DNA of 64,000 nucleotides, taken from assembly GCA_963205315.1 (NCBI GenBank), contig CAUJIO010000101.1, positions 50,790 through 114,789 on the forward strand. Reading direction: 5' to 3'. How positions within the stretch are numbered: position 1 is the stretch's first letter; each line of letters begins with the position of its first letter. Made by a program: the position numbers and the translations under genes. This document shows positions 41,535 through 50,567 of this stretch, piece by piece. This DNA is from Pseudomonadota bacterium (GTDB lineage: Bacteria; Pseudomonadota; Alphaproteobacteria; Rhizobiales; Aestuariivirgaceae). Below the pieces are notes generated by a model. That model searched no databases. It was given only the letters and a program-made list of their open reading frames with translations, and had not been told where the DNA came from.

Positions 41535-44060
41535 CTATGGGACATAAGCCTTTTCAAACAGCAGGACATGCCAGTGACTGTGGTGATCAGCCGTTGAGAT
41601 GGCAATCTTGCCTGGCTTGGTCCAGGCTGCAACACCCTGAATGTCATCTCCGGTTGGATATTTGCCCAGAACCAGAGCCTGCGTCATCCACGTCGGCCCG
41701 ATATAGACGAGACTGACATTCTGATCGGTATCGAGTTGGGTCATCAAGGCCCGGTTCTCGGCGATCCACTTGCGCAGTTTCGTCTGCTTGGGAGTCTTCG
41801 TGGCGCCGCTGACGAGTTCGTCATAGGCATCGTTGATGAGCTTGTGGATGTAATAACCAGGCTCACCACCCACGCTCTGGCCACCCAGAGTATCGGTGAA
41901 ACCACCGGCGCCATCGGCGTAGCGCAGATCACCGCTCAAACCTTCAAAGTGGGTCGCATGGTCGAGCACCGAGCGCTTGCCGTCGCGCGCGGCGTGCAGT
42001 GCCGTGGTATCGTCGAAACGGTAGGACTTGGTGTTGAATGTCCGTCCCTTCAGCCAGTCGATCATGTCCTTGTTCGCCCAGGAATCTCCGCCCGCGTCGC
42101 GGATTCCGTAGCGGTTCAGGGCCAGTGCCGGATCGTCGTTGCCCAACCACAAGGGCAGAAACGTCAGGCGGCCATTGCGGTCGATGTTGGGAGACGTCGC
42201 CTGACTCGTCACATCAACGGCATTGAGCTTGCCCTTGAGCTGAACATTCAGGCTAATGGCGTTGCGGCTCCACGCCTGCGGAAGTTTTGGAACGATCAAA
42301 TCCTTGAAGTTGACGATGCCGTTGCCGGCGTCCGCTGGCACGTCAATATCAGCCGTTGCGACCGCCGTTCCGGCAACGATGACCCGCAGCGTGGCGCCGG
42401 TGATCTTGGCCGTGGGCGGTGCATACTGGACACTGAGCGGAATGCCCCAGTTGGAGTATGCCGTATTGGTCGGGATGCTGATCAGTCCGCCATGTTCGGG
42501 ATGCGTGTACATGACGCCATAGCCCTTGGCATTGGGCGAACTCAGCGTGGCCTTGGTCACCAGCAACTCATTGCATGAACTGTCCAGTGTGATGCTCACG
42601 GTCGTCGGGTAAGCACCGTCGCCAATATTTGTCGCCCGGCCGATGGCCGTGACCTGAAATGCAGACGCGCTGGCTGCTTGCTTGACATCGAAGCAGCCAT
42701 CCTTGGTGATTGTTCCGATGTTGCGGTGCGTCAGGTTGACATTGCCAGAGGCCTGGACCACTTGCCCGGGTATGCCACTTACAACATATGACCAGGTGTC
42801 ATCGAACTGGCTCTGCGAGCCCGTGTAGTAGGGATACTCCGCCGTCGTGACGGCGATCTTCATGCTGACGAACTGGGTCCCTTTGGGCACCGTGAAGTTG
42901 AGCTGGCAGGTCTGCGTCACCCCCATCGTGGATGACGTCGCGTTGCAGGTGGACGGCAACTTCGGAGCCGGGAGCATCTGCTGCTTCCGGCGCTGGACCG
43001 GACCCTTGCCATTGCCGCTGAAAGAGCCGCCGATCCCGAGCTTCATTGTGGTTTCACCGTCGTTCAGCAAGAGCTTCGCGGCCGGTGGCGCGACATAGAC
43101 GAGTTTGGCGGTCACGGTGGTATCGAAGGTGAAGACGGCGACCGAACTGCTTGTCAGGCCCGGAAACTTGAGATCGAGCAGATCAAGCTTGTAGGAATCG
43201 CTCACGACGTTCGGAAATACAAAGGTGCCATCAGCGTTGAGCTTGGCCGTTCTCCTGACGCCCGTGCGAGCGCCGACGAGGCCGACATACTTGCCGCCGA
43301 GGGTGGTGACGGCCGCACCCAGTCCGTCTACCAGCGTGCCATTGATCACCGCTTGCGGCTTGACCGCCTTGAAATGATAGTTGCCGGCAAACGATGCATC
43401 AGACGTGGCAATGTCGACAATGACATCAAACGCGCCGGTCGGGATCGAATTCCAGATCAGATTGATCGCGCCGGCACTCAGGACAAGCTTGTTGGTCGCG
43501 ACGTCGTAAGTCCATTGCGATGACAGGTCGATCGTTGTGCCATTGTAGAAGTTGAACGTCAGGCGCGACAAGGGTTTGCTGAGTTCCCCGACACCGGGAA
43601 CGCCAAAGACCAAGGCAGAACCCGTCAGCGCGTTCTGTTCGCCCAAGCCCGAAATGCGGAGGGGCGGAATTTTCTCGTCTGACCAGGCATCAATGGCTGT
43701 CGGCAAGGTCGAAACCACCACCGCAGAGACCTTCACAACAAGCCCGTTCCGGTCGCGCAGAGAGATGACGAAGCGCTTGTCGGAGCCGGGGTCCTTCAGA
43801 ACAAGGACATTCAACACACCATTTGAAACCTTGGCCTGAACACCTTTGATCGAGATGTCATTGACCGTGCTTTTCGGGTCAAGGCCATTGGCCTTGAGGC
43901 CGATTGACGTTACGGCTGCCGGCCAGACCTCAATGGCCTTTGCCGCCAAGGCCGTCGCTGAAACCGACAATATCGAGACGATCGTTGCAACAATTCCGAT
44001 CGTCAAGACCGCTATCAAGCGGCGCAGGTCTTGATGAATTCTATTCGTACCGAAGTGCAT
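41535..44060 (-). CDS. Large exported protein with LAS-type metallopeptidase signature
   Basis: The 841-residue product has an N-terminal hydrophobic signal/anchor (about residues 15-40, ending ATALAAKA). Residues 40-360 look like repeated Ig/CNA-B-like beta modules (for example INGTLVDGLGAAVTTLGGKYV, and TFVFPNVVSDSYKL). A Cys-rich middle part follows. The last 150 residues carry H704-x6-D711 (HFEGLSGD) and a terminal HHSHWHV, H827/H829/H831. H-x6-D plus H-x-H is the zinc-binding set of LAS metallopeptidases (M15, M23, M74 kin), usually peptidoglycan hydrolases. I infer a cell-wall or surface hydrolase; whether the zinc site is complete is unproven. Upstream palindromes suggest regulation. 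Confidence 0.6.
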   Translation of the reverse strand: MHFGTNRIHQDLRRLIAVLTIGIVATIVSILSVSATALAAKAIEVWPAAVTSIGLKANGLDPKSTVNDISIKGVQAKVSNGVLNVLVLKDPGSDKRFVISLRDRNGLVVKVSAVVVSTLPTAIDAWSDEKIPPLRISGLGEQNALTGSALVFGVPGVGELSKPLSRLTFNFYNGTTIDLSSQWTYDVATNKLVLSAGAINLIWNSIPTGAFDVIVDIATSDASFAGNYHFKAVKPQAVINGTLVDGLGAAVTTLGGKYVGLVGARTGVRRTAKLNADGTFVFPNVVSDSYKLDLLDLKFPGLTSSSVAVFTFDTTVTAKLVYVAPPAAKLLLNDGETTMKLGIGGSFSGNGKGPVQRRKQQMLPAPKLPSTCNATSSTMGVTQTCQLNFTVPKGTQFVSMKIAVTTAEYPYYTGSQSQFDDTWSYVVSGIPGQVVQASGNVNLTHRNIGTITKDGCFDVKQAASASAFQVTAIGRATNIGDGAYPTTVSITLDSSCNELLVTKATLSSPNAKGYGVMYTHPEHGGLISIPTNTAYSNWGIPLSVQYAPPTAKITGATLRVIVAGTAVATADIDVPADAGNGIVNFKDLIVPKLPQAWSRNAISLNVQLKGKLNAVDVTSQATSPNIDRNGRLTFLPLWLGNDDPALALNRYGIRDAGGDSWANKDMIDWLKGRTFNTKSYRFDDTTALHAARDGKRSVLDHATHFEGLSGDLRYADGAGGFTDTLGGQSVGGEPGYYIHKLINDAYDELVSGATKTPKQTKLRKWIAENRALMTQLDTDQNVSLVYIGPTWMTQALVLGKYPTGDDIQGVAAWTKPGKIAISTADHHSHWHVLLFEKAYVP

Positions 44061-44169
44061 GCGAGAACTCCAAAACGTTCAATCAACGCGTCGCTCGTCA
44101 TGAATTCCCGCCAGCACTCCGGAAACACCGATCCGTGCCAGAGAGTCATTTCCCCTAATGAGAAAGAAT

Positions 44170-44207
44170 AATTGATTCAATTTCTGGCGTGTTGACCTCA
44201 GTCAACA
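44170..44207. promoter_or_regulatory. Two palindromes upstream of the LAS-type gene
   Basis: AATTGA-T-TCAATT (44170-44182) and TGTTGAC-ctca-GTCAACA (44190-44207, two 7-base arms) lie about 110-145 bases before the gene's start. They look like operator sites in an AT-rich promoter; the binding protein is unknown. They lie in the 235-base gap before aspS. Confidence 0.4.
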
Positions 44208-44295
44208 TCGGCAATGCCTGGAGATGAAAATCCACGGCCGCAGCCCCGCGTGCGCGCCGATGCACACGGGGGCAATCCGCACAATCAGTTGACGC

Positions 44296-46074
44296 TTACG
44301 CTTCCGGCAAGTTCAAACGGATGTGCAGTTCGCGCAACTGCCTGGGCGTTGCTTCGGACGGCGCGCCCATCAGCAGGTCCTGGGCCTGCTGGTTCATCGG
44401 GAACAGCGTGATCTCGCGGAGGTTCGTGGCCCCCACCAGCAACATCACAATGCGGTCCACGCCGAAGGCCATGCCGCCGTGGGGCGGTGCGCCATACTGG
44501 AAGGCACGATACATGCCGCCGAACTTCTCCTCAACCACGTCCTTGCCCATGCCGGCGATCTCGAAGGCCTTGACCATGGTTTCGGGTGAGTGGTTGCGGA
44601 TCGATCCACTGGCGATCTCGAAGCCGTTACAGACCATGTCGTACTGGAAGGCCTTGATGGTCAGCGGGTCCTGGCTGGTGAGTGCCTGCATGCCGCCTTG
44701 TGGCATCGAGAAGGGGTTGTGACAGAACGCGACCTGCTTTTCCTCGTCGTCCCATTCGTAGAAGGGGAAGTCGACGATCCAGGCGAGTGCGAATTCGTTC
44801 TCATTGGTGTGGCCGAGTTCCTTGCCGACGCGCGTGCGGGCGTCGCCTGCGAACTTCACGAATTTCTCAGGCCGCCCGGCGACGAAGAAGCAGGCATCAC
44901 CGACGCCCAACCCCAGTTGCGTGCGGATCGCCTCGGTGCGTTCCGGTCCGATGTTCTTGGCGATGGGGCCTGCACCGCCCTCCTCGCCTTCGCGCCAGAA
45001 CACATAGCCTAGTCCCGGCTGGCCCTCGCCCTGCGCCCATGAGTTCATGCGGTCGCAGAAGGCGCGGGAGCCGCCCTTCGGCGCGGGCACGGCCCAGACT
45101 TCGACCTTCGGATCGTTGGCGATCATGCCGGCGAAGACCTTGAAGCCCGAGCCTGCGAAATGCTGCGTCACCGCCTGCATCTCGATGGGGTTGCGGAGGT
45201 CCGGCTTGTCGGTGCCGTATTTGCGCATCGACACGTCATAGGGAATGCGCGGCACCTCGCGGCGAACGGTCTTGCCATTGGCGAAGCTCTCGAAGGTGTC
45301 GAGGATCACCGGCTCCATGGTGGCGAAGAGGTCATCCTGCGTGACGAAGCTCATTTCGAGATCGAGCTGGTAGAACTCGCCCGGCAGGCGGTCGGCGCGC
45401 GGATCTTCGTCGCGGAAGCAGGGTGCAATCTGGAAATAGCGGTCGAAGCCCGCCACCATGAGGAGCTGCTTGTACTGCTGCGGTGCCTGCGGGAGAGCAA
45501 AGAACTTGCCGGGGTGGATGCGGCTCGGCACGAGGAAGTCGCGCGCGCCCTCAGGCGAGGAAGCCGTGAGGATCGGCGTCGAGAATTCGTTGAAGCCGAT
45601 CTCGTTCATCCGGTTGCGGAGCGACGCGACGATGCGGGTGCGCGTCATGATGTTCTTGTGCAGGGTCTCGCGGCGGAGATCGAGGAAGCGATACTTGAGC
45701 CGGATGTCTTCCGGGTAGTCTGGTTCGCCAAATACCGGCAGCGGCAGTTCGGCGGCCTGCCCCAGCACTTCGATGCCGGTGGCATAAACTTCGATAAGAC
45801 CTGTCGGCATGTCGGCGTTCTCGGTGCCGACGGGACGCGCACGGACCTTGCCGTCGATCCGGACCACCCATTCGGAGCGGACTTTTTCGGCCACCTTGAA
45901 TGCCGGTGAATCAGGATCGGCCACGACCTGGGTCATGCCATAGTGATCGCGGAGGTCGATGAACAGCACGCCACCATGATCGCGGACACGGTGGACCCAG
46001 CCGGAAATGCGGATGTCCTGACCGGCATGGTCAGCTCGAAGCTGGCCACAGGTGTGGCTGCGATAGGCGTGCAT
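44296..46074 (-). CDS. aspS: Aspartyl-tRNA synthetase (probably Asp/Asn non-discriminating)
   Basis: AspRS charges tRNA with aspartate. The 592-residue protein has the N-terminal OB anticodon-binding domain ([19 protein letters not shown]), class II motif 2 ([15 protein letters not shown]) and a C-terminal motif 3 ([12 protein letters not shown]), plus the bacterial GAD insert. The RDHGG loop has histidine (H33), which in studied bacterial enzymes marks the non-discriminating form that also charges tRNA(Asn); the Asn is then made by GatCAB. I infer the same here. The GatCAB genes are outside the window. Confidence 0.95.
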   Translation of the reverse strand: MHAYRSHTCGQLRADHAGQDIRISGWVHRVRDHGGVLFIDLRDHYGMTQVVADPDSPAFKVAEKVRSEWVVRIDGKVRARPVGTENADMPTGLIEVYATGIEVLGQAAELPLPVFGEPDYPEDIRLKYRFLDLRRETLHKNIMTRTRIVASLRNRMNEIGFNEFSTPILTASSPEGARDFLVPSRIHPGKFFALPQAPQQYKQLLMVAGFDRYFQIAPCFRDEDPRADRLPGEFYQLDLEMSFVTQDDLFATMEPVILDTFESFANGKTVRREVPRIPYDVSMRKYGTDKPDLRNPIEMQAVTQHFAGSGFKVFAGMIANDPKVEVWAVPAPKGGSRAFCDRMNSWAQGEGQPGLGYVFWREGEEGGAGPIAKNIGPERTEAIRTQLGLGVGDACFFVAGRPEKFVKFAGDARTRVGKELGHTNENEFALAWIVDFPFYEWDDEEKQVAFCHNPFSMPQGGMQALTSQDPLTIKAFQYDMVCNGFEIASGSIRNHSPETMVKAFEIAGMGKDVVEEKFGGMYRAFQYGAPPHGGMAFGVDRIVMLLVGATNLREITLFPMNQQAQDLLMGAPSEATPRQLRELHIRLNLPEA

Positions 46075-46240
46075 GGAACCTCACAGAAAACGACGGATTT
46101 CGCGCGCTAGAGCGCATGCAGGGGGCGATTTGTCAAGAAAGAGGTGCGCCTGCCCCGCCCGCGCGCACTCGGGCCGCGGCTTCAGACTCCGTCACCGGCG
46201 CAAACCGGCCCGCCGCGCAGGCAGCGAGCCGGTGCGCGTT

Positions 46241-46675
46241 TTACTGTTGCAGGCTCTGGATGTAGTAGGTGAGTTCAAGGACGCGGGCGCGGACAAAGGC
46301 TTCCGATGTATAGGACTTGTAAGGCTCGGCTCCGGCCGCCCCGCTCTGAACCGTGTAACGGTCACCCCAGATCGGCATGGGGCCATCGCCGTGAGTCTTC
46401 ACGACGGCGCGGCCGTCGATGGTCTGGAAAACCTTGAGGAAGGGATATTGGCCATTGTTGTTCTTGGACAGCTGAGTCAGATCCGCAACCTTCACAGTCA
46501 GGAACTTCGACAACGGACCATCGCCCTTGCCGGATTCCCCATGACAGGCCAGGCAGGAATTCTGGAATTCGGCGCGGCCGGCAGCCAGGTCATCGGCCGC
46601 AAGTGCTGGAGTGGCTGCCAACAACAACATGAAGGCTGGAAGCAGTGCCGGATTGGTCCGAAGCGACATGAGCAT
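46241..46675 (-). CDS. Exported c-type cytochrome
   Basis: The 144-residue protein has a signal peptide (LLPAFMLLLAATPALA|AD) and one haem-binding C41-L-A-C44-H45 motif; M100 in the GDGPMPIWGDRY segment is the probable axial methionine. It belongs to the soluble class I cytochrome c type (cytochrome c6/c-552-like). Two nearby ATG codons are possible starts. The electron partner is unknown; it stands between aspS and an L,D-transpeptidase. Confidence 0.9.
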   Translation of the reverse strand: MLMSLRTNPALLPAFMLLLAATPALAADDLAAGRAEFQNSCLACHGESGKGDGPLSKFLTVKVADLTQLSKNNNGQYPFLKVFQTIDGRAVVKTHGDGPMPIWGDRYTVQSGAAGAEPYKSYTSEAFVRARVLELTYYIQSLQQ

Positions 46676-46773
46676 TCTCCTCGATCTGAGTTATTACCCC
46701 GGTCAGTTCTTCTTGCCCGTTGCGGGGGCATCGGACCATGACCCAGATCAATGGAGGAGCTGCCGCGCAGGCC

Positions 46774-47373
46774 TCAGGTGCGATTCTCCCACGGGAAGAT
46801 GGACTTGCGCTTGCCGCCTGATGGCATTCCGTCTTCGCCACGGTCGAAGAAGCCACCCTTGACGATGACCGCCGTGTTGCTCATGCCGGTCTTGCCGACC
46901 AGCGCGAACAACTTGGCGGCGTTGTCAGGATGCAGGCGGACGCAGCCGTGCGAGGCGCGGCGGCCGAGGCTCTTCACATGATAGCTGCCGTGCACGGCAT
47001 GGCCGCGGGCGGTGAAGAAAATCGAATACGGCATGGGCGCGTCGTCCCATTCCTTGGAGAAGTGCTCCTTCTCCATGCGAAAGGGCCGGAAATTGCCGCT
47101 CGGCGTGTCATAGCCCTTGGCGCCGGTCGAGACCGGCCAGACGTATTTCGTGTCGCCATCGAGCGACACAGTCATCTTCTGGCTCACCTTGTTGATCGAG
47201 ACGATCAACCGTTTCTTTGCTGCTACCTTCGGCTTGGCCTTTGCCGCCGGCTTCTTCGCCTTGGCGGTCGCCTTGGCTGCGGGCTTGTCAGCCGATTTCG
47301 ACACTGCCGCTTCGGCGGACGTTGCGGAGGCAAGGCCGGCAAGGGCCAGAAGCAGGTGACGCCGGGTGGTCAT
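46774..47373 (-). CDS. L,D-transpeptidase (YkuD domain)
   Basis: The 199-residue protein starts with a signal peptide of Tat-like type (MTTRRHLLLALAGLASATSAEA), followed by a lysine/alanine-rich linker (about residues 25-53) and a YkuD domain. The catalytic cluster is H128 in HAVHGS and S141-H142-G143-C144-V-R146 in ASHGCVRL. It forms 3-3 cross-links in peptidoglycan or anchors lipoproteins. Unlike the other copy at 39-40 kb it is short and lacks the second insert. Eighteen open codons precede the chosen start. Confidence 0.93.
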   Translation of the reverse strand: MTTRRHLLLALAGLASATSAEAAVSKSADKPAAKATAKAKKPAAKAKPKVAAKKRLIVSINKVSQKMTVSLDGDTKYVWPVSTGAKGYDTPSGNFRPFRMEKEHFSKEWDDAPMPYSIFFTARGHAVHGSYHVKSLGRRASHGCVRLHPDNAAKLFALVGKTGMSNTAVIVKGGFFDRGEDGMPSGGKRKSIFPWENRT

Positions 47374-47471
47374 GACAGAGAAACTCTCCAGAAGGTGATG
47401 CGATGAGTCGCCGGGATATTGGCGCATTCATCTGCAATCGGGAAGGGCAGTGATTACACTTTACACCGCAA

Positions 47472-48182
47472 TCACGCAATCGTGGTCCCGAACAGGCTGC
47501 CAATTCCATAGGTGATGGCCATCGCCAGCGCCCCCCAGAACGTGACACGCAAGGTGCCCCGCCAGACGCCGGCCCCGCCAGCCTGAGCTCCCACGGCGCC
47601 GAGGATCATGAGGAAGATCAACGAGGCTACGGCGACAATGACGCTGGCGTTGGCCTGGGGGGCCAGAAACGGGGTCAATATTGCAGCCAGCAACGGCATG
47701 GCCGCACCGATGGCAAAGGTCAGCGCGGAAGTGAGGGCCGCGGTAATGGGCTGGGCCTCGGTCGCCTCGGTGATGCCCAATTCATCGCGGGAGTGAGCGC
47801 CGAGTGCATCCTTGGCCATCATCTGCCGGGCAACTTCGCGGGCAAGATCGGGCGCAACGCCGCGCTGCTCATAAATTGCCGCCAGCTCATTCAGTTCAAA
47901 CTCGGGTTGCTCGATGAGTTCCTGGCGTTCACGTGCAGTGTCGGCCTTTTCGGTATCGGCCTGCGAACTCACCGAAACATACTCACCCGCCGCCATCGAC
48001 ATGGCGCCGGCGACAAGCCCTGCAATGCCAGCCGTCATAATTTCCGCCTGCCCGGCGGCCGAGGCCGCGACGCCGACAATCAGGCTGGCGGTCGAGACGA
48101 TGCCATCATTGGCGCCGAGCACGGCGGCCCGCAGCCAGCCGATGCGGTGGGCCTTGTGAGTTTCGAGATGAAGACGCGACAT
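47472..48182 (-). CDS. VIT1/CCC1-type iron/manganese transporter
   Basis: The 236-residue membrane protein belongs to the VIT family, which moves Fe2+ or Mn2+ out of the cytoplasm. Family segments are RAAVLGANDGIVSTASLIVGVAA, AGAMSMAAGEYVSVSSQADTE and TFAIGAAMPLLAAI, and the acidic cytosolic loop (residues about 75-135) that binds metal. Five helices are predicted. It is divergent from rimO, with about 90 bases between starts. Confidence 0.92.
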   Translation of the reverse strand: MSRLHLETHKAHRIGWLRAAVLGANDGIVSTASLIVGVAASAAGQAEIMTAGIAGLVAGAMSMAAGEYVSVSSQADTEKADTARERQELIEQPEFELNELAAIYEQRGVAPDLAREVARQMMAKDALGAHSRDELGITEATEAQPITAALTSALTFAIGAAMPLLAAILTPFLAPQANASVIVAVASLIFLMILGAVGAQAGGAGVWRGTLRVTFWGALAMAITYGIGSLFGTTIA

Positions 48183-48269
48183 GGCTGACTCCTGCAGTTG
48201 GCTTCGTTATCACATGGATGAGCGTCCGGCGCGACTGCGGCGGATTTGCACCTGAGGTCCCACTCCGCT

Positions 48270-49607
48270 ATGGACGCTCCCATGAACACACATGTCCCCA
48301 AGATCGGTTTGGTCTCGCTTGGCTGCCCCAAGGCGCTGGTCGATTCCGAACGCATCATCACGCAGCTCCGGGCCGAAGGCTATGTCATGTCGTCCGGCTA
48401 TGACGGCGCCGATGTCGTCATCGTCAATACCTGCGGCTTCCTTGATTCCGCCAAGGCGGAGTCGCTCGCCGCCATCGGCGAGGCGATGGAGGAAAACGGC
48501 CGCGTGATCGTCACCGGCTGCATGGGCGTCGAGGCCGAGACGATCATGAAGGCGCACCCGGGCGTTCTGGCTGTCACCGGGCCGCATCAGTATGAGGCGG
48601 TGGTTGGTGCTGTCCACACTGCCTTGCCGCCGGTGCATGACCCGAAATATGATCTGGTGCCGCCGCAAGGATTGCATCTGACGCCGAAGCACTATGCCTA
48701 TCTCAAGATTTCCGAAGGATGCAACAACCGCTGCTCGTTCTGCATCATCCCGTCGATCCGCGGCGATCTCGTGTCGCGGCCGGTCGCCTCGGTGCTGTAT
48801 GAAGCGGAGCGGCTGGTGAAGGCGGGCGTCAAGGAACTGCTGGTCATTTCACAAGACACGAGCGCTTATGGCGTCGACATCAAGTATGGATCAAGCAAGT
48901 TCCATGGCCGCGAGGTGCGGGCGAAGTTCTATGACATGGCAAAGGAGCTGGGCGACCTGGGCGCCTGGGTCCGGATGCATTATGTCTACCCCTACCCGCA
49001 CGTCGACGATGTGATTCCGCTTATGGCGGAAGGCAAGATCCTGCCCTATCTCGACATCCCCTTCCAGCACGCAGCCCCCAATGTGCTCAAAGCCATGAAG
49101 CGGCCGGCGAACCAGGAGAAGGTTCTCGACCGGCTGGCGTCGTGGCGGAAAATCTGCCCGGACATCGCCATCCGCTCAACCTTCATCGTCGGTTTCCCCG
49201 GCGAGACGGATGCAGACTTCGAGTATTTCCTGCAATGGATGAAGGAAGCCCGCATCGAGCGGGCCGGCTGTTTCAAATATGAGCCGGTGTCGGGCGCAAA
49301 GGCCAACGATCTCGGCCTGCCGCAGGTGCCGGAAGAGGTGAAGCAGGAACGCTGGGAGCGCTTCATGGAAGCGCAGCAAGAGATCTCCGCCGAAATCTTC
49401 CAGGGCAAGGTCGGCCGCGAGGTCGACGTTCTGGTCGACAACATCGACGATGAGAATGAGGAAGCCATCGCCCGCTCGCCTTGGGATGCGCCAGAAATCG
49501 ACGGCAATGTCTTCCTGCCCGGCGAGACGGACCTGAAGCCCGGCGATATGGTCCGCGTACGGATCGTCGAGGCGGAGGAGTACGATCTGGTGGGCGAGCG
49601 CGTCTAG
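48270..49607 (+). CDS. rimO: Ribosomal protein S12 methylthiotransferase
   Basis: RimO adds a methylthio group to Asp88 of ribosomal protein S12 with radical SAM chemistry. The 445-residue protein has the N-terminal MTTase domain with cluster cysteines C19, C55 and C84, the radical SAM motif C151-NNR-C155-SF-C158, and a C-terminal TRAM domain (about residues 375-445; [18 protein letters not shown]). The frame opens further upstream with TTG; a downstream ATG (MNTH) is also possible. Confidence 0.96.
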   Translation: MDAPMNTHVPKIGLVSLGCPKALVDSERIITQLRAEGYVMSSGYDGADVVIVNTCGFLDSAKAESLAAIGEAMEENGRVIVTGCMGVEAETIMKAHPGVLAVTGPHQYEAVVGAVHTALPPVHDPKYDLVPPQGLHLTPKHYAYLKISEGCNNRCSFCIIPSIRGDLVSRPVASVLYEAERLVKAGVKELLVISQDTSAYGVDIKYGSSKFHGREVRAKFYDMAKELGDLGAWVRMHYVYPYPHVDDVIPLMAEGKILPYLDIPFQHAAPNVLKAMKRPANQEKVLDRLASWRKICPDIAIRSTFIVGFPGETDADFEYFLQWMKEARIERAGCFKYEPVSGAKANDLGLPQVPEEVKQERWERFMEAQQEISAEIFQGKVGREVDVLVDNIDDENEEAIARSPWDAPEIDGNVFLPGETDLKPGDMVRVRIVEAEEYDLVGERV

Positions 49608-49709
49608 AGCAACCCGCGCTCAATCGAGCGCCGGCAAGTTGCTCTATCATGTTCAAACTGGCGTATTTTTCGCGTCGCAAGTGTTGCCACTTGCTCGCCC
49701 AATGCGCTA
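49607..49709. repeat. Dispersed intergenic repeat, copy 2 (with hairpins)
   Basis: The segment from the last base of the rimO stop to about 49709 contains a GCGCTC-aatc-GAGCGC hairpin (49616-49631) enclosed by GAGCAA (49607) and TTGCTC (49639), then CCACTTGCTCGCCCAATGCG (49687-49706). ATCGAGCGC-N6-GTTGCTC is shared exactly with copy 1. The element may end transcription of rimO. Confidence 0.55.
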
Positions 49710-49713
49710 ACGG

Positions 49714-50535
49714 CTATTCCGTCGGCTCCGACTTGCCGGTGAAATGAGCGTAGTGGCTGGTGGCGACGGTGGCGAAAAGGAAAAGCGCCAGCCACCCGAG
49801 GATACCGATCAGGGCATAGGCACCAGCCGTTGCATAGCCGTTGGCGAGCGCCTTCTGCGCAAAGAACGCGCCCGCGCCTACGGCTCCCGTAATCGCCAGA
49901 GAGAACAGCAGCCAGAACGTGAAGCTCAGGAAGCGGATGCGGTTCTTGCGCGTCGTGCGCCAGGCCTTGCCAAGCGAATAGTCCTTGTCGCCGGTGGCGA
50001 GCGCGGGTAGCCAGGTCGACAGGCGGTACCAAGTGAAAAGTCCGGACAAGCCAAGGAGCACGGCGACTACGGTGCTTACCGGTTTGGCCATCGTGTTGAG
50101 ATGCGGCTCAAGGGCTGGAACGCCATAGGTCATCAATCCGAATATGACCCCGGCGAAAACTCCGAGGATGATGACGATCAGCAGGAAGCCGAAGAAATAC
50201 TTCCACACTACGCCGTTGAGGCGGACCCAGCCCAGACGGCGGGGCTTTTCGTTCAGCAGGATTCGGCGGTGCCAGTTGACCATGATCGAAAAGCTGGCGA
50301 GCAGTGCGGCAACGCCCAGCGCCGCAAAGGCGGCCAGCGCTGCGGGTGGCAGGGCCTTGAAATCCGGCATGCCGCTCCGGAATGCGGTAAAATAGACAGC
50401 CGCCATGAATGGAAGAAGCAGGATGACCCACAGTACGGCGAGCCACAGTCCGAAGAAAAAGTGACGAAACGTACTGGCGATGGCGAATTCCAGCGCCGTC
50501 ATCGGAGGAAGCTTGCGGACAATGGGATCAGCCAT
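49714..50535 (-). CDS. Six-helix membrane protein of unknown function
   Basis: The 273-residue product has about six hydrophobic segments (residues roughly 26-48, 65-87, 108-138, 148-170, 203-228, 233-258) and the motifs LNEKPRRLGWVRLNG and SLGKAWRTTRKNRIRF, conserved-looking basic cytosolic loops. Length and layout suit alphaproteobacterial DUF-type membrane proteins, but I cannot assign the family. It runs antiparallel to rimO. Confidence 0.7.
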   Translation of the reverse strand: MADPIVRKLPPMTALEFAIASTFRHFFFGLWLAVLWVILLLPFMAAVYFTAFRSGMPDFKALPPAALAAFAALGVAALLASFSIMVNWHRRILLNEKPRRLGWVRLNGVVWKYFFGFLLIVIILGVFAGVIFGLMTYGVPALEPHLNTMAKPVSTVVAVLLGLSGLFTWYRLSTWLPALATGDKDYSLGKAWRTTRKNRIRFLSFTFWLLFSLAITGAVGAGAFFAQKALANGYATAGAYALIGILGWLALFLFATVATSHYAHFTGKSEPTE

Positions 50536-50567
50536 GCGAGACGAACTTCTTGGTGTTGAGGATCGGA

